From NCBI GenBank assembly GCA_949152475.1, contig OX424568.1, forward strand, positions 16,281,667 through 16,345,666: DNA of 64,000 bases, given 5' to 3'. Position 1 is the first letter of the stretch, and each line of letters starts with the position of its first letter. Origin of the DNA: Terebella lapidaria (taxonomy: Eukaryota; Annelida; Polychaeta; Terebellida; Terebellidae). Of the stretch, positions 50,101 to 62,550 are shown piece by piece. The translations under genes and the position numbers were made by a program. Under the pieces are notes generated by a model. The model saw only the letters and a program-made list of their open reading frames with translations. It was not told where the DNA came from and ran no database searches.

Positions 50101-50358
50101 CGCGTGGTAACCACGGTGACAGTTCTTTTGAAGCTCATCGACGGCATCAGTGAGGACCCGGATTTTCCAGAGAGCCAATCCTGAGATAGCTAATGAAATG
50201 GCCACAGTCAGAGAGAGAAAACATATTGCGCAATAGAGCTTCCATGTTCGACTTTGGACTTTTGTTCTCGATTTCCTGAGTCTTTTGGTTTCGTTAGCCG
50301 TCGAAACCAAGACGACGTCGTCTCCAACGTGGACCGAGGTGTCCTTTGGGGAATGCAT
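46083..50358 (-). CDS. TNF-superfamily ligand B, shared exons 1-6
   Basis: Exons 50358-49909, 47483-47240, 46968-46946, 46792-46723, 46474-46391 and 46240-46083 join with matching phases to give 343 residues. Domains: cytoplasmic tail 1-40; membrane segment 41-64 (LYCAICFLSLTVAISLAISG); stalk; an acidic run at 151-167 (DPEDDYDDLEDDDDLEE); a furin-type RGRR at 171-174; and a Gly/Arg/Lys-rich patch to about 210. The TNF homology domain starts at about residue 250 (SAIHLEGN) and continues through LYYQGYLPQ, FWRIPEWARNAT and AGLYFIYAQ, where exon 6 ends in phase 0 at CAG|GTATGT. Exon 3 is only 23 bases; without it the frame runs into a stop. The C-terminal half of the domain must come from one of three downstream exons, 44989-44714, 44150-43866 or 41557-41342. 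The first intron contains a 564-bp transposon. Overall plan and intron phases match ligand A. Confidence 0.9.
47088..47154. repeat. (ATA)n microsatellite
   Basis: About 22 uninterrupted AAT-type units in ligand B intron 2, just downstream of exon 2. Confidence 0.97.
47647..48210. mobile_element. Non-autonomous DNA transposon with palindromic 21-bp repeats
   Basis: The outer ends are TATGGCGCCCCGTTCGTGCC continuing through CACAAAAAAGAGA, mirrored at 48170-48210. Inverted repeats extend over about 70 bases at each end. Inside (47697-47965 and again 48100-48165) the palindrome CATACGTATG recurs about every 21 bases, more than a dozen times, separated by words such as AGATAATAAGT or ACTAACA. A unique middle of about 130 bases remains. 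No transposase is encoded. It lies in the first intron of TNF ligand B. Target duplication is unclear. Confidence 0.85.
48440..48515 (+). mobile_element. Retroposon 3' tail
   Basis: TTTTGGCTTCAATAAATTTGATTGATTGATTGATTGATC has the look of the 3' end of a SINE or LINE, with a short tandem TGAT tail. The body upstream (from about 48230) has no recognised head or coding sequence, so the class is uncertain. Confidence 0.45.
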
Positions 50359-50700
50359 TTTCAGTCTTTCTTTCCTTTCTTCTGAATATCAGTAAAAGAA
50401 CGAAGTTAAAAAACGACACCCTTATTTACCTGATTACATTCGCCCTCTATTAAACGGCAGAATGCTTGCACACACCGGAAAATGTACACCTAATAGAAAC
50501 TTGTCATTCGTAAACAAGTAGTGTCGTCTGAAGGCTTTTCAAGCGATATCTTTTTCTTCTTCTCGGCGTTGCACACCGGGCAAAACATCTGCCAAAACTG
50601 TCGCTTCCAGCAGTTTTCTGCAGCTATTTAAACCCAGCAGCCGTGTCACGATGGCATGAAAGTTCCCCCGACATAATCCAACTATGGATAGTCCCAAAAG
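50359..50700 (-). promoter_or_regulatory. Upstream region of TNF ligand B
   Basis: The sequence directly upstream of the start codon. A TTTAAATA word on the minus strand at about 50620 could serve as a TATA-like element, about 260 bases before the ATG. CpG content is higher than in flanking DNA. Inference only. Confidence 0.25.
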
Positions 50701-51955
50701 TTGACTAATGAACTCTACCCATCGTAATACTGATATCAGCGGGGCGCAGAGCCTAGCGAATGTAGACCTCTCTGGGTTGACATGCTCTGTCTATCTGGGG
50801 CCTGGACCCTCGTGACGTCATGATTTGCGAACGAGACTGGCTCGGTCTCTGGTGGCCATGCAGCGCCTAATTTAGATCTCATTTCTGGAAAGTGAAGTTC
50901 ATTATTCAAATTTTGCCTCGCGTAACGTGCGATTTCGCGTTTTGGACCCCCATCTGAACTTAGTCGATTGAAGGGGTGCAAGCGGGTAAATTGTGCATGG
51001 GGGTTGGGATATTGTTCTGATTATTAACTTCAAAATCAGTTTGCACATGTTTTGCTCAATCCGTCGAGCACATATTACGGACAATGTAATATTATATGAT
51101 AGTTATAACACCTCATGTGTAAATTGATCCAATGATCGGCACGATGATGCAAAGAATCTAATTATAGCATTTTGCTTCCGTGGTTGACCTAATTATTTTT
51201 ATTCGGAATACTTGTTTCATGACATGCTGTAATAATGAAGTGTTGTTTACGTTGAAGAAATTGACATTAAATTAGATAAACGTCAACAAGGGGCATTCCA
51301 GTTTGGTACTATATTAAATCCACGCCTATTCTCCAGGAAGCGAAGAAATTAACGGCATCATCTGCTCCTTGAAATCACATATAAGTCTGACTCAACCTAC
51401 AACCCATGTAGGCCCCAAGTAATAACAGTACGTTTTCAAGAAATCACACACATGTTTTTAAAAAGTTGTTACGACTCGTAATGATATTGTGTATTGAAAA
51501 AAAGCAGCAGCAAAAAAACAAAAAACAAAAAAAAAACATTCGTATTACTCTACTATTCTTATTGAAGGTCTGCCTTTAGCTTCATAGAGGTAAGAATTAA
51601 AAGACTGATTTTAACATTGAACGACGATATGACTTCAATCGGACTATGATATCAAGACGTAATACGATGTCAGAAAAATTGTTTCGTAAATATATATAAA
51701 GTATTTTCCTGAATATCAGAAAATTGATAAGAATGAAAATTCGGCTTCGACTCAATGAATATCGTTCATGAGCCTCATGCGGGGAAAGTAAAAATAAAAA
51801 TGTCTCGAGTTCTAATATTATGCTAATGAGTAATGACATTGGAACGATAGCTGTATGTAAGAAGATATACCAGATTGCTTACCGGTATGGAGTGCCGTCA
51901 AGAAGCAAACAGCAAGTTCGTTAAATGTAGACAGTTGATCAGTCGCTTATTCATC

Positions 51956-52030
<75 letters not shown>
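51956..52030. repeat. (AAT)n microsatellite
   Basis: About 25 uninterrupted AAT units. Confidence 0.97.
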
Positions 52031-52266
52031 TGTTACAGAAAGTATTTTTTCATGACAAATGCAGAAGTAATATCCGAGTAGTTTAGATCTATGAAACCAT
52101 ATCACACATCAAAGACAAATTACATGTTATGGAAAATTATCCTTTTTCAGGAGGAATATGAAAACACTGTCCGAAAACAATATTCTGATATGTTACTTTA
52201 GACGATGACAGATCAATGTTTCTCTATGTGTATTTGAAAAAGCTTCATGGAGAATGCTCGAATTAA

Positions 52267-52990
52267 CCTCTTCAGCGCCAACAGCGCCGGATATTTCCGG
52301 CGCAAAACGTAATTGTGTGACGCCTATGTGCCGGAAATATCCGGCGCAAAGTCACTCCCATATTTTTTCTTGTACGGTCTATATTTTTCAGTCAAAAGTT
52401 CCCACGCAGCTTCCGTATATCGATGAAACTGTTGTAGTGTTCGTTACAATCAATATGTTGGTCAAAGATCAATACAATCAGTACATCAATACAATGGGAA
52501 TGCATGTGATGGAAAGAGAAATTATTGGGTTTTCCGTGGTGTTGTCGTCTGACAGATGTATGTAAGTGTGTGAGCATGCTGAGCAAAGGTATCTTCCACT
52601 GAATTCACTGTCATTTGTACCAGTTAGATCTAGGTATGGTATTTAACATCAATAAAAGAAACTGAGTTGCATGTATAATATTTTATATTGGTGGTAATAG
52701 ATTGATACTTACATTCATAATCAAAGACATGGGGATATTAATATTCTGTGAAAACATTGCATGCTTTCGTGAATATTATTTCAAGATTTGTGAAAAGTTC
52801 AAGAATTAGTGGTTGTTGCTATGGTAACCAGAACACACCGAGGCCCAATGGTGTCGCTTGCACGAGGCTAGATATTTTTTCATACTTGTTTAATAAATTT
52901 CAATCAACTGTGGGTTTTTCTTTAATTTTGCAAATTTCCTTGAAAAAATGCCCGGCGTGGGACAATTTTTCAGGTCTGGCGGTCAAGAGG
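52267..52990. mobile_element. piggyBac-like non-autonomous element
   Basis: The unit is flanked on both sides by TTAA (52263-52266 and 52991-52994), the hallmark target of piggyBac transposons. Ends are imperfect inverted repeats: CCTCTTCAGCGCCAAC on the left, CCTCTTGACCGCCAGAC read inwards on the right. Just inside the left end lie two palindromes, GCGCCGGATATTTCCGGCGC and GTGCCGGAAATATCCGGCGC. It is 724 bases long with no transposase. The interior contains an X-box-like GTTGCTATGGTAACC near 52816. Confidence 0.8.
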
Positions 52991-52998
52991 TTAATTAT

Positions 52999-53030
52999 GA
53001 CGTTCGATTTCGAATTTAAATTCGAACGTC
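52999..53030. repeat. Short near-perfect palindrome
   Basis: GACGTTCGA and TTCGAACGTC flank an AT-rich centre containing ATTTAAAT. It begins four bases beyond the TTAA at the right end of the piggyBac-like element. Confidence 0.7.
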
Positions 53031-53170
53031 TAGATTGTCAAATTTTGTATTAAGATAGTCCGCTACGAATGTAAGAATCAATCTATTACCACCAATATAT
53101 TCAGAACATATATAACGAACATTGAAGTAACGGAGAGTCAAAATTCAAATGTTCTTTCTTGAATATTATC

Positions 53171-53303
53171 TCTTCAAAGTGACCTACTTTATAGAGTAAC
53201 TGATCAGTATTCTAATACTGAAAAGAAAATAGGTGACGCCCTATATTCTTTTCAGTTTTAGGATGCTGATCTGTTACTGTATAAAATATGTCATTTTGAA
53301 GAT
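53171..53303. other. Long imperfect hairpin, 63-bp arms, 6-nt loop
   Basis: The arms at 53171-53233 and about 53240-53303 are complementary with scattered mismatches. For example ACTGATCAGTATTCTAATAC pairs with the complement of GTTTTAGGATGCTGATCTGT. The loop is about TGACGC. It encodes no protein. Candidate identities are a foldback mobile element or a hairpin RNA gene. The arms are longer than a usual miRNA precursor. Confidence 0.65.
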
Positions 53304-56300
53304 CTAGATTATGTTGATACAGTTATTTGTTTAAAAAAAAAAACTCTTTGACCCCCTCCCCTGACTGTTCGGAGCGTACCTTAAATGCTTAGAATAATTT
53401 TGTTGATACATCTTCAAGAAGATGGATATTTGAACAAATTTATTAGTCGACTTCATGTTGTTTGTGATACACTTCATGTAATTCTTCATTGTACAATTTT
53501 TAAACGCTAAAATTGTTCACGATCATAAAAGCCCATTTTATTATGTCAACGTTGTAATCTAGAACTGTGAACCTGTTATACACATTTCAACCAATACAAT
53601 ATCCACGTTCCTATATTACATTTATTATAAATTATTTAATCGTGTTTTCAAGTCACGAGCAAGAATCGTGGACCAAGAGGCGATACTGGGAAAGGTAAAT
53701 GGAATGAAGAGAGGGGGTACTAGGTAAGTATAATTGTCAATGTGACTAAATAAATGCAGACCATCACGAGTCATAGTTCTTTACAACCATCCGTATCACG
53801 AGGTTGCCATGGTAAATACAACAATATCATGCCATGGAACTAACTACCAGAAGTATTTCACGATTCGGGGGAATTCCTGATTATCGTGATTAGAAGCATA
53901 TCCATCGACCCATTCTTTACATAAATAAACGTGATATTTAGATATCCCACGTTCGAGTTGTATATTTTGTAAAGTTATTGGTGTCTTTAGTGGTTAATGT
54001 AATTTTGTCACCAGCAGAAATGTTGTATTCCCTTCAGCTCTATGAAAGTGTATAGCAATTTCTGCCGGTAAAAATTCAAATGGACGATGAAGATATGCAT
54101 ATTTATTGTTTGATAAATGTAATGCAGAACTTGAAGTTTTATGAGATTGCATTATTCCCCGCGCACGTTAGTAAGGTGCTCATAAAGATTTATTATCTTT
54201 AAGCCTTGGATTTTTCTTACTAAATTTATACGACTATTTGCTAGCATTCACTTGTCATTGATTCAGAAAAGGGGGTCTTTTCTCGTAATCTCTCCCACAC
54301 TTGTGGTTTTCTGGGCCTGTGTATACATGCATGTATTTGAAACAAACTTGTTCGAAACATAAGTTCAATTTATACCCCTGGGTTTTCTCTATAGGATTTG
54401 AGTCCTACTTCCCTTTTATTTCACGACACGTTTGAACGTATACCATTCACAATTTCACATATATACTAGTATAGCCTCTTTAGTGCTTAAGACCTAATAT
54501 ATATTGACGTAAACATTCCTGGGAAAATAGAAAGGGAAGCTGATGATAAGAGTTGTAATGATATTCAGCTCATCCGAGTTGTAGTTGGTATTCTGGTTAT
54601 GTTGCTATCGTTTAGTTATTTTCGTTATCCTTATCAAGACATATTAGAACACTCGTGAATATGGATAACATGAACAGAACAGATATGGTTTTGTGATACG
54701 AGTGAAACATCTAGCCAATTTTGCATTCTGTGTCTTCCAAGATATAGTTCCCAATTCTATTGGGTTTTAGTGTGATATAAAAAAAAAACATCTCATTCTC
54801 ATCATTTGTTGCAAACTGATCGTTCAGCTGAAGACGGGATATCTTCCGTACTAAAACTTTGAGTTAATCCGAATTTATCAAAGTAAAAAAAAAACAAACA
54901 AAAAACGAAACCCCGAAGGACATGTAAATGTATTTTGTTCTTATCGGAAGCAACAGGAAGAAAATAGTTCGATAAAAAAAATTCACTTCCTTCAAAATCA
55001 GGTTGTTTTTGTCACGACATATTTTAATGACAATAGGAAAAGTTTCGGTTTGAAATTCTCACTACATTAATTTATAACATTTAAGTGGCCATCTTGATGC
55101 GAGACCGCAGGCATGCTTTCTTCCTTGTAGCATCAGGGTATCCTTTTACCATACATGGCGCACTGGGGAACATTTGACAGATTATACAACTAATAAAGAA
55201 CGAGCACAAGTAAAATGACTCATGATTTGAACATCATCATAAGCTGGGGGTGCTGAAAAATTCTCCAAGCAAAAAAAAATCTACGTAAGAGGTGTACCAG
55301 CAGGAGAACAAGGCACATTTGAATATGGCCATTAATTTTGATAACGACCCCCACCCTACGGCCAAATTAGTGTTTCAACTGAAATGAAAGATTGGCATTA
55401 GAACAACAGCTTCCACGAATTCCAAATTGACAGAGACGGTATTCAAGGAAGCCCGACGAAGTGAGAATTTTGAAAACTTTCATGTCGCTAAAAATAGACA
55501 TAGATTCTAATTATTCTCTTGATATACTGGAAGAATGCCCGACATGGGCGAAGTTACTCTAACTAATAAATATTGTTTCATTTTGAAACAAATTTGTTTG
55601 TCCGACAGTGCATTTTTTTGTGTTCATGTGAAGCACTCAATTTGAAATTTGACACATCATTAACGCGCACACTGAATCTTGAATTATGTGAATATTTATA
55701 TATGCATAATTAGTGTATCATATGCACAATATGCATGCTACAGTGAGTGAATTCCACAGACACATATACTGACGGAACTGTTCAGACGGAAAAAATCGCG
55801 ATGATTGAAAGAATGATGGCGTTGCTATTTTTGTCTTGTGGTCAGTTAAAGGACTTTGTGCCTCTGATATTATTATAACTATATCAGACGTATAAAATCG
55901 AAAGCAATACTCTACACTACATCGGAATTCCCCCACCCACTCCAAATATAGATATTGCTGTCATGCAAAGGCATTGTTTGCAAGTGATTTATTACTTCGA
56001 GAAAGAATAATGATTTCAGTACCGAGCGGTGCCAATATTGAATTTGGGTCATTGTGTCTGATAATTCGTGACCAGAAATTCACCACGGAGGCAGCGAAAC
56101 AACAACAAAAAACATGCTGCTATTAATATGGGCTGACGTTAAAAACTACTGCATCATAAACAGCGATTCTGCAGCAAATATGTCAAGGCTGCTAACTGTA
56201 GAGTGGGCTCAATGTTCGTTTGTCTGTTTTGGTGGCGGGATAATTTACTGCTGAAGTTAAGGAAATTTTATGGGATTTTCCTGATAAACTAGTCTCATTT

Positions 56301-59300
56301 TCCTGATACACTTTTCAACATCTTTTTTTACAGGGTGTACCATTTATCTCATTTGCAGCATAATCTACACTCACAAGTTTAACACCATTTACATCAACAT
56401 AGCGTGTAGATCAAGTAAAGTATATCCAATTTGAGATGAGCAACAGTGAATTTACTATAAGACGCCATAATCATTCTTTGAATGCTGTTGAACCCCCAAC
56501 AGTTAATATGGCATGGGTTAAAAAATATTTGTTCCAAGTCAATAGCCGGTATACCTTATTAGAATGATGATTAGAATTATCACAGATGGAAAATATCATT
56601 CCAAAATGAGATCGAATAAATTCCAACAAATTCAGGGCTTTTATCATGTTTAGGCCCGTATAGAATGAACCTATATTGCGTGGGTGTGGGATCGAAAAGC
56701 ATAGTTGGTGTATATTAGGTAAATCGGCTTATTTGGAAGCAAGATATAACTCAAAACATCAAATAAAAGTATTTGATCACGTGGGACTGAAATTTGACAT
56801 TGGGTTAAATTGCCAACTTTTTAATTTTCGAGATAGAATTCTGACATTTGACGAAAAATTGCGGCTTGATACCCAATTATGACACACAAAATGTCAATGA
56901 TCCGAACCAAATTCTAAGTTGATCCGATGATCCAAAACAAATCTATGGTAAAAAAGCGTGTTACAATAAATGACTTTGAAACAAAATATATCATAGCGAA
57001 AAAATCAAACTGATTTTTGATCACAGTAATCATCGAGTTTCCTTCGAATTGCTTAATTATTTTTTCCAACCTTTTTCAAGTTATTATTATTTTTGTTCGA
57101 AAGAGATCATTGTGATCAAAGTGTATGAAACGCGCCACATCTATTATATTATCGCATTCGTGGACAAGTTTATTCCATGCAATTTTGTAGATATAGCTTT
57201 TACAGTTCAAATTCAAGTTTCTAAATATTCATGACAATTGAAAAAATCAACTCTCGTTTATTAACACGCATCTTGCTATTTCGACGATTAAAAATACGAA
57301 AGCAATGTATCACCAACTCAAGCAAATACCAGTGTGTTTGTTTCCGTGGGCCATGTGAATAAAAGTAATAATAATTTTGAAATCCCCTATAGGTAATGAT
57401 AGCAAAGACCGTCACCTTCGATGATAGTTATGAAGCAGGAAATGCAGGTTGGTTAATGAACCTTTTTTTTTGGGTATACTGGCTCAAGTGTTGGTACGAT
57501 ACACAAGAAAACGAAAGTTGAAATTATTTTCGTGTGTGTCAATTTGTGCCATATCCGAAATTGACTGCATCCGTGGTTTTGATAAGCGTTATCACTCGAT
57601 CGTCACGTCCATCTAGACGAATGTCTATGGTTGTTATGTATCGTTCATTTGTTTAATGTTGTCGTGAACCAAAATAGCGATAAAAAATTTGTCCTGGATG
57701 GATAACCCAGGAAAAATGAGGAGGGTGAGTGGGTGTTAATGAATAGGGCTGTCAAGCTAGATATGTTTTGCATGATATAAAAATATAAGAATTCGTGACA
57801 TTTCTTGCGAATATTACATATTTATGATTCTAGCTTAGCACGATGAACAATTGATCAATTTTGTGAACCCTCAACCTTACTGAACTATTTTATACCTAAT
57901 ATCAGAGGTGATGAAATATAAACTGGTACTTATTGAGATCTATATCTGTTTATATTTAACCAGAATCTCACAAGTTTCAATAACTAACATGACATTGGGT
58001 TCTTTGAAATTGTTTGTAACGGAATCATTGTCAAGTTTTAGGCTTGAATAATCAAAACCGAGTTAGTTATCCCACCTGTAATTCCAGTCTCAGACGAGAT
58101 CGAGAAAGAGGAACTTCATTAACCCCTATAGGACATGAAGTCCCGGAATACGTGAACATTTTCTTCCCCATATGAGTCATCCGTCATGAGGCATCCGTCG
58201 TGAGTTCCCAAAATAATCACAATTCGAGCGAGTTTTGCTTCCTATATTATAGATTTGGTTTAGCTTGAAAGAACTGAAGTGTTGCTTTCAGTTCTTCTGG
58301 ACTAGATCTAGCTTTGGTAAAACATAATAATATCTTGTAGCAGTGTTGCGACTATAGCTTGACATTTCTACATTTTGGAATATTTTATTTGTGAATGAAT
58401 CTCACATTCTGCGACATGTATAGTATTATTGCTAATTAGAAAATGAAATTATCTAAAAAAAAAGATAAGTTCCAAGTTCCTAGATAAGTTCCAACTTGAA
58501 GGTATGAATAGTTGTAAAATGATAGGAGCATGTATACTTAGTTTCTCGAATGTCAAGTTTCTCATGATATATGGCATCCATACATGGGCCTTTCAAATCT
58601 CAAAAGTTACCAAAGGCTCTATAGGGAGCTATATAGGAAATTCAGTGATGTTCGGGGAATGTAGATTGATAGAAGTAACCTATACTTCCAAATACCCACA
58701 TCAAAACAAGACTAAACGGACACACAAAATTCATTGCATCAAAATTAATGCTGGTTGCATCAAATGTTGGTGTTAATGTTGATTTTTGAACTCTCCTTAT
58801 AGAATATAATGCTATTTTACAACATGGTATCATTATACATCTGTTTTGTGCGCTCAAATAATTAATATGACACAAATCAAATATATGTGTATCGTCTTGT
58901 GGCAGTTTCAACCGACACACTCGATAATGCAGCTCTGAGCCGAAACTTCGAAAGACAAAGTGGGAAGCTATATTGTTTGGATCATATTTTTGAATGTGAG
59001 CGAGTATTCATGCTGATATCATTATTATGGAATGCTTAGCTATAGACGACAAACGACTTACTGACCAAGGAATCACTCGGACAGAGCCATAATTCGTACA
59101 AGCACAAGCCATGGTTAAGCCACTAGAGTCTATAAGAACAGTAGTATTTTTATCAACCTGTCTTTTTCTCGGAAAATGTATAGTCTACATGCATAATCTC
59201 TTCATACAGCACAGTCACACTCGATGTCAAGTCTCGAATGTATTTTTAGTATACATGATAGGAATCCAGGGTTGGTTATATGTCGTATCAAAAATCCATA

Positions 59301-60600
59301 AAACCAATAGAAGATATTGACTAGATTGAGTAGATGTGTTTCTCGTATTAAACGTGAATGCACGTGAGACAAGTCACATATACAATAAAAAATAGGCATG
59401 GGACAGAGCAGTATAATGTTTGTCAGCCGACGAAATAACACAATCACTATGTCATATCCCTTTAAAAACCTATCGAAGCAAATTGATGTCCTTAGTTTGG
59501 TTATACAGTTCCGTCTAGTGCCAAAAATAGCAACACTCAACGAGAATTAAAACTGCGCATCAAATAATAGATATATCACGCAGCCAGGCGCTTTTAGTTC
59601 ACCGGTTTTTAGTTCATGACTCGATGACGTTTGTGGTCCGTTGTCCTCGTCCCGTGTGTTACTTATAGTGCAGAAACTCAAAATCCGTCTGATGAATGTT
59701 TTTTTTCTCTTTGTCTGTCGAGGTTTTGAATGAATATCGATGTATCACCTCCTAGTGTTCATTGTCAATAATTGGTCCGTGATTGGTCAGAGATTTGTAG
59801 ATATCGGCTCAGAAAGCGTGGACTATCATTGTGAACATAATTATAGATCTACGATAATTAATACTGTTGAGTGACCAGTGTTATTTCCATATATTGATGA
59901 TGCAAGAAGGAATAGTTGATTCGATCAGATAATTTTTAATGAAATTTCAGCGATTGGTATAAAAATTTTAGAAATTGTAACCCGGTAAGCGATAGGTGCA
60001 CATATATTATTATCACTTGTGTGTTTTAGTGTGTGGCTGTGACAGGGTACGTGGGTCGAATTACGAACTCGACGCGAGGTAGAAATGAACTTTCGATCCG
60101 AGTGCGAATCATGTTTTCTAACTAGACATATTTTGACAGGCAGCCAGTCTATATTTTGTTATTTACATTGCACGGGCGCTATCCAAAATGGACGATCTTT
60201 CAGCGCATTGTATGAGGTGCTTATGGTGTTGTGTGACATAGGCTCTATGTTTTGGGGCCAGCGGCATGAAATAAAATAGAATTTAGTTTAAGCAAACATC
60301 TTTGTATTGGGTATATGCGCGTGCATGTACGCTGTGTTAAGAACCATGATGTGGAGACATCATTGTGTCTTATTATCAAAATGTAATCAATATTTATTTC
60401 TTGTTTGCTTTATTATACAACATTCACTACATAGCGTATCATAACCCATATAATTTTTTTTGGTAAATCCCCAATTAATGTTTAGTTACAAATTTCTCGT
60501 CATTATAACGTGATTCCTAAAATCAAATTTCATTTCCAAAGTAAATCAGGTTGTGGAAACGCAAAAAAAAAAAAATCGCTTGTAGATGCCAGAAACAAGA
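53304..60600. other. AT-rich intergenic stretch, no gene recognised
   Basis: Over 7 kb with only short open frames without splice context or known motifs. A possible 60-base exon at 59128-59069 (minus) has a good acceptor (TAGACTCTAG) and donor (GGTCA|GTAAGT) but no recognisable product. Confidence 0.45.
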
Positions 60601-60614
60601 TGCTCATTTGACTT

Positions 60615-60751
60615 ACTGACTAATAATGTATAGTCTCCATATATCGTAATTTTCGTAATTGATAGCCCCAGGGCCTGACATTTATAGTTCCCGTTCGTGG
60701 TGATATATGGGTCATCCAGGCAAATCACGACACATTTATAGATCGGGGAGT
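60615..60751 (-). CDS. Possible exon, unrecognised, weak lectin-like pattern
   Basis: The minus strand is open for about 45 codons and contains YKCVVICLDDPYITTNGNYK then CQALGLSITKITIYGDYTLL. It ends at a strong donor, GTCA|GTAAGT. No good acceptor was found upstream. The pattern C-x4-G-x2-I-x-I-x-I-x-G-x4-L loosely resembles the last strands of fucolectin-type (F5/8 type C) domains; an Ig-like reading (GNYKCQA) is also possible. Low confidence. Confidence 0.2.
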
Positions 60752-61784
60752 AGAGTCAACTACAGAGTTGTCTAATGGTATCCAAACACAACGTTTCTTC
60801 TCAATTTACACCGCGGATATATATTTGTACCATATATCATGGATACATGTAGAGTATCATTTGATCAGTAGTACTTAGCCCAAACATGTTTGATTCTAAC
60901 GTTGTATTTAGAAGTCATATATTTTACTTTGTTATGTTGGGAGTTTTTTTATAGAAATCCACTAATATCTTGGAGTATATGATAATGTTTATGGTCGTAC
61001 TTTGAAGGTTTCTATGCTTTTGATATAAATTTTCAAGTCTTCTTCCTTAAGTAAGCATCTTTTCTGTTATCCGCTCAACATGTCTGAGAATTGGCATGTA
61101 TTCCTCAACACCATATGCTCTACAATCACTTGATTATTTATGCGTTGAGAGGAATAGGCATCGAATGGCTTTTCCCGAGGACAATAGCAATCCAGAAGAA
61201 ACTAATAAAAATGTATACTTTATAAACTTATCATTCCTTGTATCATAACGTTCTAACGTATTACTTAGTAAAAATGATGGATTTTTGGTGAAGTACACTA
61301 AATTCAATATTGAAAGTTCATTTTAAATATCGTGTTCATTGAAATGTATTGTTGAGAAAACGACTTTCTACAATGAATATATACCACACAAAAAGACTAA
61401 AAATACAGCAATATACCTCCAAATATAGCGTCAATTTAGTTTATGTGATGTGGTCGAAAAACTTGAAGTTCTTGGAAGCTTATTGCACGTGCATGCAGTG
61501 AAGAAATGAACGATATATGGAACAGAAACTGGTGTCATTTTGCATGGTGTCGTGACTTTATCTCTGTTTCCAGTGAAAGCATGAACATCTGGGTAATTAT
61601 CATTCGCCAACAACGAACTCATAATTTGTATTCATGCAATGGCAACTTTAAAACTTGCAATAAGTTTTCAAGCACCATATATGTAGATACACGATATGTA
61701 TATATTGCCCTATATTTGACTGTGTGTGGAGGGGGAGAGAGGGGGGCGAGGGCGGTGAGGTGGTGTTATTTTTGGTGTGTGTGT

Positions 61785-61806
61785 GTGTGTGTGGGGGGGG
61801 GGGGGG
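61785..61806. repeat. (TG)n followed by poly-G
   Basis: A TG run followed by about 14 G. Similar TG/poly-G runs occur at 3409-3440 in this window. Confidence 0.9.
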
Positions 61807-62418
61807 GATATGGAGGTAACGTGCCGTATGCAAAGGCGTTTACGACGTTTCTTGTGATTGGTTGAGTAGGTGAATTTAGGCCAGACCCATCGCTAAAGGG
61901 AAATCCCCCGACCTAACACGTGTTAAATTATTAGTTTACAATTAATAATTGCTATTATTATATTAATTTACCGTCATCACACGGAACGAAATCACACCAG
62001 GTTATTTCCGTGTATCCAATAATTCACCATCCAACCACCAGCAGATGTCGCTCTGCCACAAGGGTCGTACATCGTATCCATGTCAACCAGATTATTTCTA
62101 AAATACTGGAATGGTGAGGCATGGAATTAGTGGTTAAGCAATATTTCCATTTTTCAAAACAGTTTATTTCCAAAACAGTTTATTGACATTTTGATGTATA
62201 TGTAGTGAAAATGACGTTTTTGATATGTGATACATTTTCATGATACACATATGTGCGCATGTTTTACTATACGTACAAATGTAGGATCCAGTACACATGA
62301 TCCTCGAAAAGACACATATACTATTATGTGATGCTCATTTATGATACCACCAAATATATCTGTCAATGCGTGTTTTCTTCACCATCAAGTCCTCGACACT
62401 GGTAGTAAAGGGCGCCTA

Positions 62419-62453
<35 letters not shown>

Positions 62454-62476
62454 AGAAGAAGAAGAAGAAAAAGAGA
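62419..62476. repeat. (GAA)n microsatellite
   Basis: About 18 GAA/AAG units. It lies close to the possible exon at 62551-62622. Confidence 0.95.
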
Positions 62477-62550
62477 ATACGGTACAATATCTGTAGCCTA
62501 CTTCTTTAAACAAATAACAGATAATTTTACTTACCTGGCCTTGGCCCCAG

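Noticed and set aside
49803-50153. Plus-strand open frame of 116 codons
   Set aside because: Antisense shadow of TNF ligand B exon 1.
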